A DNA stretch of 5,810 nt, from contig CAMLCW010000331.1 of NCBI GenBank assembly GCA_946478645.1, positions 1 to 5,810 of the forward strand, read 5' to 3'. The stretch comes from an uncultured Variovorax sp. (GTDB taxonomy: Bacteria; Pseudomonadota; Gammaproteobacteria; Burkholderiales; Burkholderiaceae). Every line of letters starts with the position of its first letter. Positions within the stretch are counted from its first letter, which is position 1. The notes beneath the pieces are model-generated. The model was not told the DNA's origin. It saw only the letters and a program-made list of their open reading frames with translations, and made no database searches. Positions 1 through 5,810 of the stretch are shown in pieces. A program made the translations under genes and the position numbers.

Positions 1-165
1 ACGCATAGACCGTCTCTTCGTTCGCTTTGATGTAATCGCTGGTCGCGAGCAGCGGTCGCTCCAGTTCACGACCCTGCGCGACTGGTCGGCGCTCGCCAGT
101 GCGGTCCGCGAGACAGCAGCGCGAGTCGGCACGCGGGAAGTCGTCCTGCCGGCCCACCAGGGAGC
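1..165. other. Unassigned segment replacing the end of the first Bug gene
   Basis: This stretch does not continue the Bug protein in any minus-strand frame. Two frames are open throughout and share the same codon register, so at least one is a shadow. The plus frame from position 2 runs open to a TAG at 311-313, with no start seen. The minus frame from about 166 to 2 is out of frame with the Bug gene and reads, near the edge, PLLATSDYIKANEETVYA. That peptide looks protein-like, but I cannot assign it to a family. No transposase motif or complete terminal inverted repeat is visible. It may be the edge of another gene or element brought next to the Bug gene. Confidence 0.35.
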
Positions 166-852
166 CATCTCGTCGAGCCGGCCGCTCCAGGACACGGCCA
201 GCGCGACCAGCTTGCCGGCCTTCACGTGCGGCAGCGAGGAGGCGACCTGGTCGAAGTACACCGGCACCTGGCCCGCGAGCACGTCGTTGATCGCCGGGCC
301 CGCGCCGCGGTAGGGAATGTGCACCATCGAAGTGCCGGTGCTGCTCTTGAAGAGCTCGCCCCACATGTGGCCGATGGTGCCGTTGCCCGGCGAGGCGTAG
401 GACACCTTGCCCGGGTTGGCCTTCAGGTACTTCACGAGTTCCGCGAAGCTCTTCACCGGCAGCACCTGCGGATTGACGACGACCACGCCCGGCGCCTTGA
501 CCAGCTCGGTCACGGCCACGAAGCCCTTGACCGGGTCGTAGGGCAGCTTCTGGTAGACGGCCGGGTTCACGCCGTGCGTGGACAGCGTGGCCACGCCGAA
601 GGCGAGGCCGTCGGGTGCCGAGCGGGCCACCTCGGCCATGCCGATGGAGCCGCCCGCGCCCGCGCGGTTGTCGATGACCACCGGCTGCTGGAGGATCTTG
701 GCCAGCGGCTCGGAGAGCACGCGCGCCGTGATGTCGGTGGCGCCGCCCGGGGGGAAGGGAACGATCAGCCGGATCGGCCGGCCCTGGGCCCAGGACATTC
801 CAGGAACGACCGAAGCAGCGGCCAGTGCGGAGAGAAAATGACGACGTTGCAT
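1..852 (-). CDS. Bug/TctC-family tripartite tricarboxylate transporter substrate-binding protein, C-terminal part lost or replaced
   Basis: This is a periplasmic solute-binding protein of the Bug (TctC-like) family; such proteins capture small organic acids or related solutes, and the ligand cannot be told from sequence. It starts MQRRHFLSALAAA, a signal peptide with an RR-x-F-L twin-arginine-like motif, and likely cleavage follows SWAQ at about residue 23. The mature part opens with the family signature RLIVPFPPGGATDITAR, followed by VVIDNRAGAGGSIG, the SYASPGNGTIGH segment, HIPYRGAGPA and LPHVKAGKLVALAV. A ribosome site, GGAAGA, lies 6 bases before the ATG. The odd part is that family resemblance ends at about residue 229 (position 166). 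The expected LPDVPT..E.G and W.GL.AP.GTP blocks, about 95 residues, are missing in every frame. The reading frame stays open to the window edge but with arginine/serine-rich residues typical of a non-coding frame. It is probably a truncated or rearranged gene, or an assembly chimera. The family call is secure for residues 1-229 only. Confidence 0.8.
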   Translation of the reverse strand, partial: MQRRHFLSALAAASVVPGMSWAQGRPIRLIVPFPPGGATDITARVLSEPLAKILQQPVVIDNRAGAGGSIGMAEVARSAPDGLAFGVATLSTHGVNPAVYQKLPYDPVKGFVAVTELVKAPGVVVVNPQVLPVKSFAELVKYLKANPGKVSYASPGNGTIGHMWGELFKSSTGTSMVHIPYRGAGPAINDVLAGQVPVYFDQVASSLPHVKAGKLVALAVSWSGRLDEMAPWWAGRTTSRVPTRAAVSRTALASADQSRRVVNWSDRCSRPAITSKRTKRRSMR

Positions 853-858
853 GGGGAA

Positions 859-864
859 TCTTCC
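859..864 (-). promoter_or_regulatory. Ribosome binding site of the left Bug gene
   Basis: The minus strand reads GGAAGA, close to the AGGAGG consensus, with 6 bases between it and the ATG at 852-850. It supports that ATG as the start, and the resulting N-terminus, MQRRHFL, is a proper signal-peptide beginning. Confidence 0.55.
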
Positions 865-883
865 AATGAGACAGAGGTGAAAA

Positions 884-896
884 GGCAAAAGTTGCC
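884..896. repeat. Short perfect inverted repeat GGCAA-AAG-TTGCC in the leader of the left Bug gene
   Basis: Perfect 5-base arms flank a 3-base spacer, 32-44 bases before the left Bug gene's ATG. Its location suits an operator half-site pair or a small hairpin in the transcript leader. It is short enough to arise by chance. Confidence 0.3.
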
Positions 897-901
897 CCTC
901 A

Positions 902-952
902 CATCAAGCAAAGGATAGACCAGTTAATATTCTGATCTGGAATGTTTTGATG
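902..952. repeat. Nested dyad CATCAA...TTGATG centred near 927, candidate LysR operator
   Basis: CATCAA at 902-907 is matched by its inverse TTGATG at 947-952. Two inner short dyads, CCAG/CTGG (920-923 and 937-940) and CAG/CTG (921-923 and 932-934), have centres within about 3 bases of the outer one. The spread of roughly 50 bases matches the footprint of a LysR tetramer known for the family. Arms are short and the classical ATAC/GTAT form of the T-N11-A box is not seen, so this is a candidate only. Confidence 0.3.
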
Positions 953-966
953 GGCATCTTTCCGCC

Positions 967-1884
967 ATGTCGCTGCGCCGCCTGAACCCGCCGCTGAACC
1001 TGCTGCGCGCTTTCTCGACCGTGGTGCGCTTCGGCAGCGTGTCGCGCGCGGCCGAGGCGCTGCACCTCACGCAAGGCGCCGTCAGCAAGCAGGTGCAGGA
1101 GCTCGAGCGCTGGATCGGCGTGCCGCTGTTCGAGCGCGCGCGCAAGCGGCTGGCGCTCACCCCCGCTGGCGAGCGCTACGAGAAGGCGGTGCGCGCGGTG
1201 CTCGCGCAGCTCGAGGCGGCCACGCTCGAACTCATCACCAGCGGCGACGGCGGCGGCGCGCTGCATCTCTCGACCCTGCCGACCTTTGGCGCCAAGTGGC
1301 TGATTCCTCGCTTGCCGGATTTCCAGCGCCGCCATCCGCAGATCACCTTGCACTTCGTGCCTTTCGTGCATGGTTACGACTTCGAGCGGCCCGAGCTCGA
1401 CTGCGCGATCCTGTTCGGCGACGGCCACTGGCCCGGGGCCCGCTCGCACTACCTGGCAGGCCGCGACGTGGCGCTGATCGCACCGCGCCCGGGGCTCGCC
1501 GAGGTGCCGATCCGCACGCCGCAGGACGTGGCGCGCTGCACGCTGCTGCGCCACGTGACGGTGCCGCAGTCGTGGCTGCAGTGGAGCGAGGCGCACGGCG
1601 TGCATGGGCTCGATCCGCTGGCCGGTCCGCAGTTCGACCAGTTCCAGACCATGATCCGCGCCGTGATGGTGGGCATGGGCGTGGCGCTGGTGCCGCGCTG
1701 CCTGGTACAGGACGACATCGCCGCCGGGCTGGTCGACGAGCCGCTGCCCGAAGGCGGCTACCGCGGTGCCGAGGGCTACTGGTTCTGCTACCCCGAAGGG
1801 CGCGGCCAGCTCGCCACGCTCGACCATTTCCGGCGCTGGCTGCTGGCGGACATCGACCGCAGCGCCGCGCCGGCGGCGGACTGA
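967..1884 (+). CDS. LysR-family transcriptional regulator, GcvA-like subgroup
   Basis: This is a DNA-binding regulator of about 305 residues, the usual length for the family. The N-terminal winged helix-turn-helix spans roughly residues 8-66: PPLNLLRAFSTVVRFGSVSRAAEALHL leads into TQGAVSKQVQELE, the recognition helix, then GVPLFERARKRLALTPAGERY. A linker helix follows to about residue 90, then the effector-binding domain from about 97 to the end, including FGAKWLIPRLPDFQRRHPQI and the late VGMGVALVPRCL motif, typical of the GcvA/AmpR-like branch. The effector is not predictable. It is divergent from the left Bug gene and convergent with the right one, so it most likely autoregulates and controls the left Bug gene. 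The ATG at 967 gives the canonical N-terminus; a nearby ATG at 950 is out of frame. No clear ribosome site precedes it. The TGA stop lies 6 bases from the stop of the convergent gene. Confidence 0.93.
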   Translation: MSLRRLNPPLNLLRAFSTVVRFGSVSRAAEALHLTQGAVSKQVQELERWIGVPLFERARKRLALTPAGERYEKAVRAVLAQLEAATLELITSGDGGGALHLSTLPTFGAKWLIPRLPDFQRRHPQITLHFVPFVHGYDFERPELDCAILFGDGHWPGARSHYLAGRDVALIAPRPGLAEVPIRTPQDVARCTLLRHVTVPQSWLQWSEAHGVHGLDPLAGPQFDQFQTMIRAVMVGMGVALVPRCLVQDDIAAGLVDEPLPEGGYRGAEGYWFCYPEGRGQLATLDHFRRWLLADIDRSAAPAAD

Positions 1885-1890
1885 CGCGGG

Positions 1891-5810
<3,920 letters not shown>

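Larger units (their letters stand above)
853..966. promoter_or_regulatory. Divergent promoter region between Bug gene and lysR-type gene
   Basis: This 114-base gap separates the divergent starts of the left Bug gene (minus) and the LysR-type gene (plus) and is visibly more AT-rich than its flanks, especially at 920-950. LysR regulators commonly bind such gaps to repress their own gene and control the divergent one. A TAATAT at 925-930 could be the -10 element of the regulator, which would place transcription start about 30 bases before its ATG, but I see no good -35 match at the right spacing. The regulator has no recognisable Shine-Dalgarno sequence before its ATG, so it may be weakly translated. 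The position is firm; the individual promoter elements are guesses. Confidence 0.5.

Noticed and set aside
81..100. ACTGG/CCAGT inverted repeat as a possible insertion-sequence end
   Set aside because: Arms are only 5 bases with a 10-base spacer, no transposase is visible and no target duplication can be recognised.
226..918. A 230-codon plus-strand frame opposite the left Bug gene
   Set aside because: It overlaps in antisense a region with strong Bug family blocks, and its His/Arg/Ala-rich composition shows no domain.
904..1827. A 307-codon minus-strand frame opposite the LysR gene
   Set aside because: It is antisense to a clear LysR protein, is rich in His/Arg/Ala without motifs, and is the expected shadow of a high-GC gene.

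Overview
The window is high-GC proteobacterial chromosome. It most resembles a betaproteobacterium of the order Burkholderiales, perhaps Comamonadaceae such as Variovorax or Acidovorax. That placement is an inference from strong G/C preference at third codon positions, two Bug/TctC-type periplasmic binding proteins beside a LysR regulator (a combination greatly expanded in this order), and a topoisomerase III carrying a lysine/alanine-rich tail and a SWIB domain. I see no rRNA, tRNA, CRISPR array, complete insertion sequence or prophage gene.

Layout from left to right. Positions 1-852 (minus) hold a Bug-family substrate-binding protein gene that reads towards the left edge. Its first ~229 residues are typical, but family resemblance stops abruptly near position 166 and the leftmost ~165 bases match no part of the family in any frame. 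Positions 853-966 are the only real intergenic gap and hold the divergent promoter region, with two inverted repeats. Positions 967-1884 (plus) encode a LysR-type regulator of GcvA-like architecture. Positions 1891-2880 (minus) encode a second, full-length Bug-family protein, convergent with the regulator with only 6 bases between the stop codons. Positions 2877-5810 (minus) encode topoisomerase III (topB). It lacks only its first few residues at the right edge, and its stop overlaps the start of the second Bug gene as ATGA.

How the genes relate. topB and the second Bug gene form a tight, probably translationally coupled minus-strand pair, although DNA decatenation and solute capture have no obvious functional link. 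The LysR gene and the first Bug gene are divergently transcribed, the classical arrangement for a LysR regulator controlling its neighbour, so the first Bug gene is the more likely target. No TctA/TctB membrane subunits are present, so both binding proteins look like orphan Bug proteins that would need a transporter encoded elsewhere.

The items most worth a second look are the TopB-linker-SWIB fusion, the abrupt loss of the first Bug protein's C-terminal third, and the ATGA coupling of a topoisomerase to a periplasmic binding protein. I did not find convincing evidence for a wholly new multi-gene system here.
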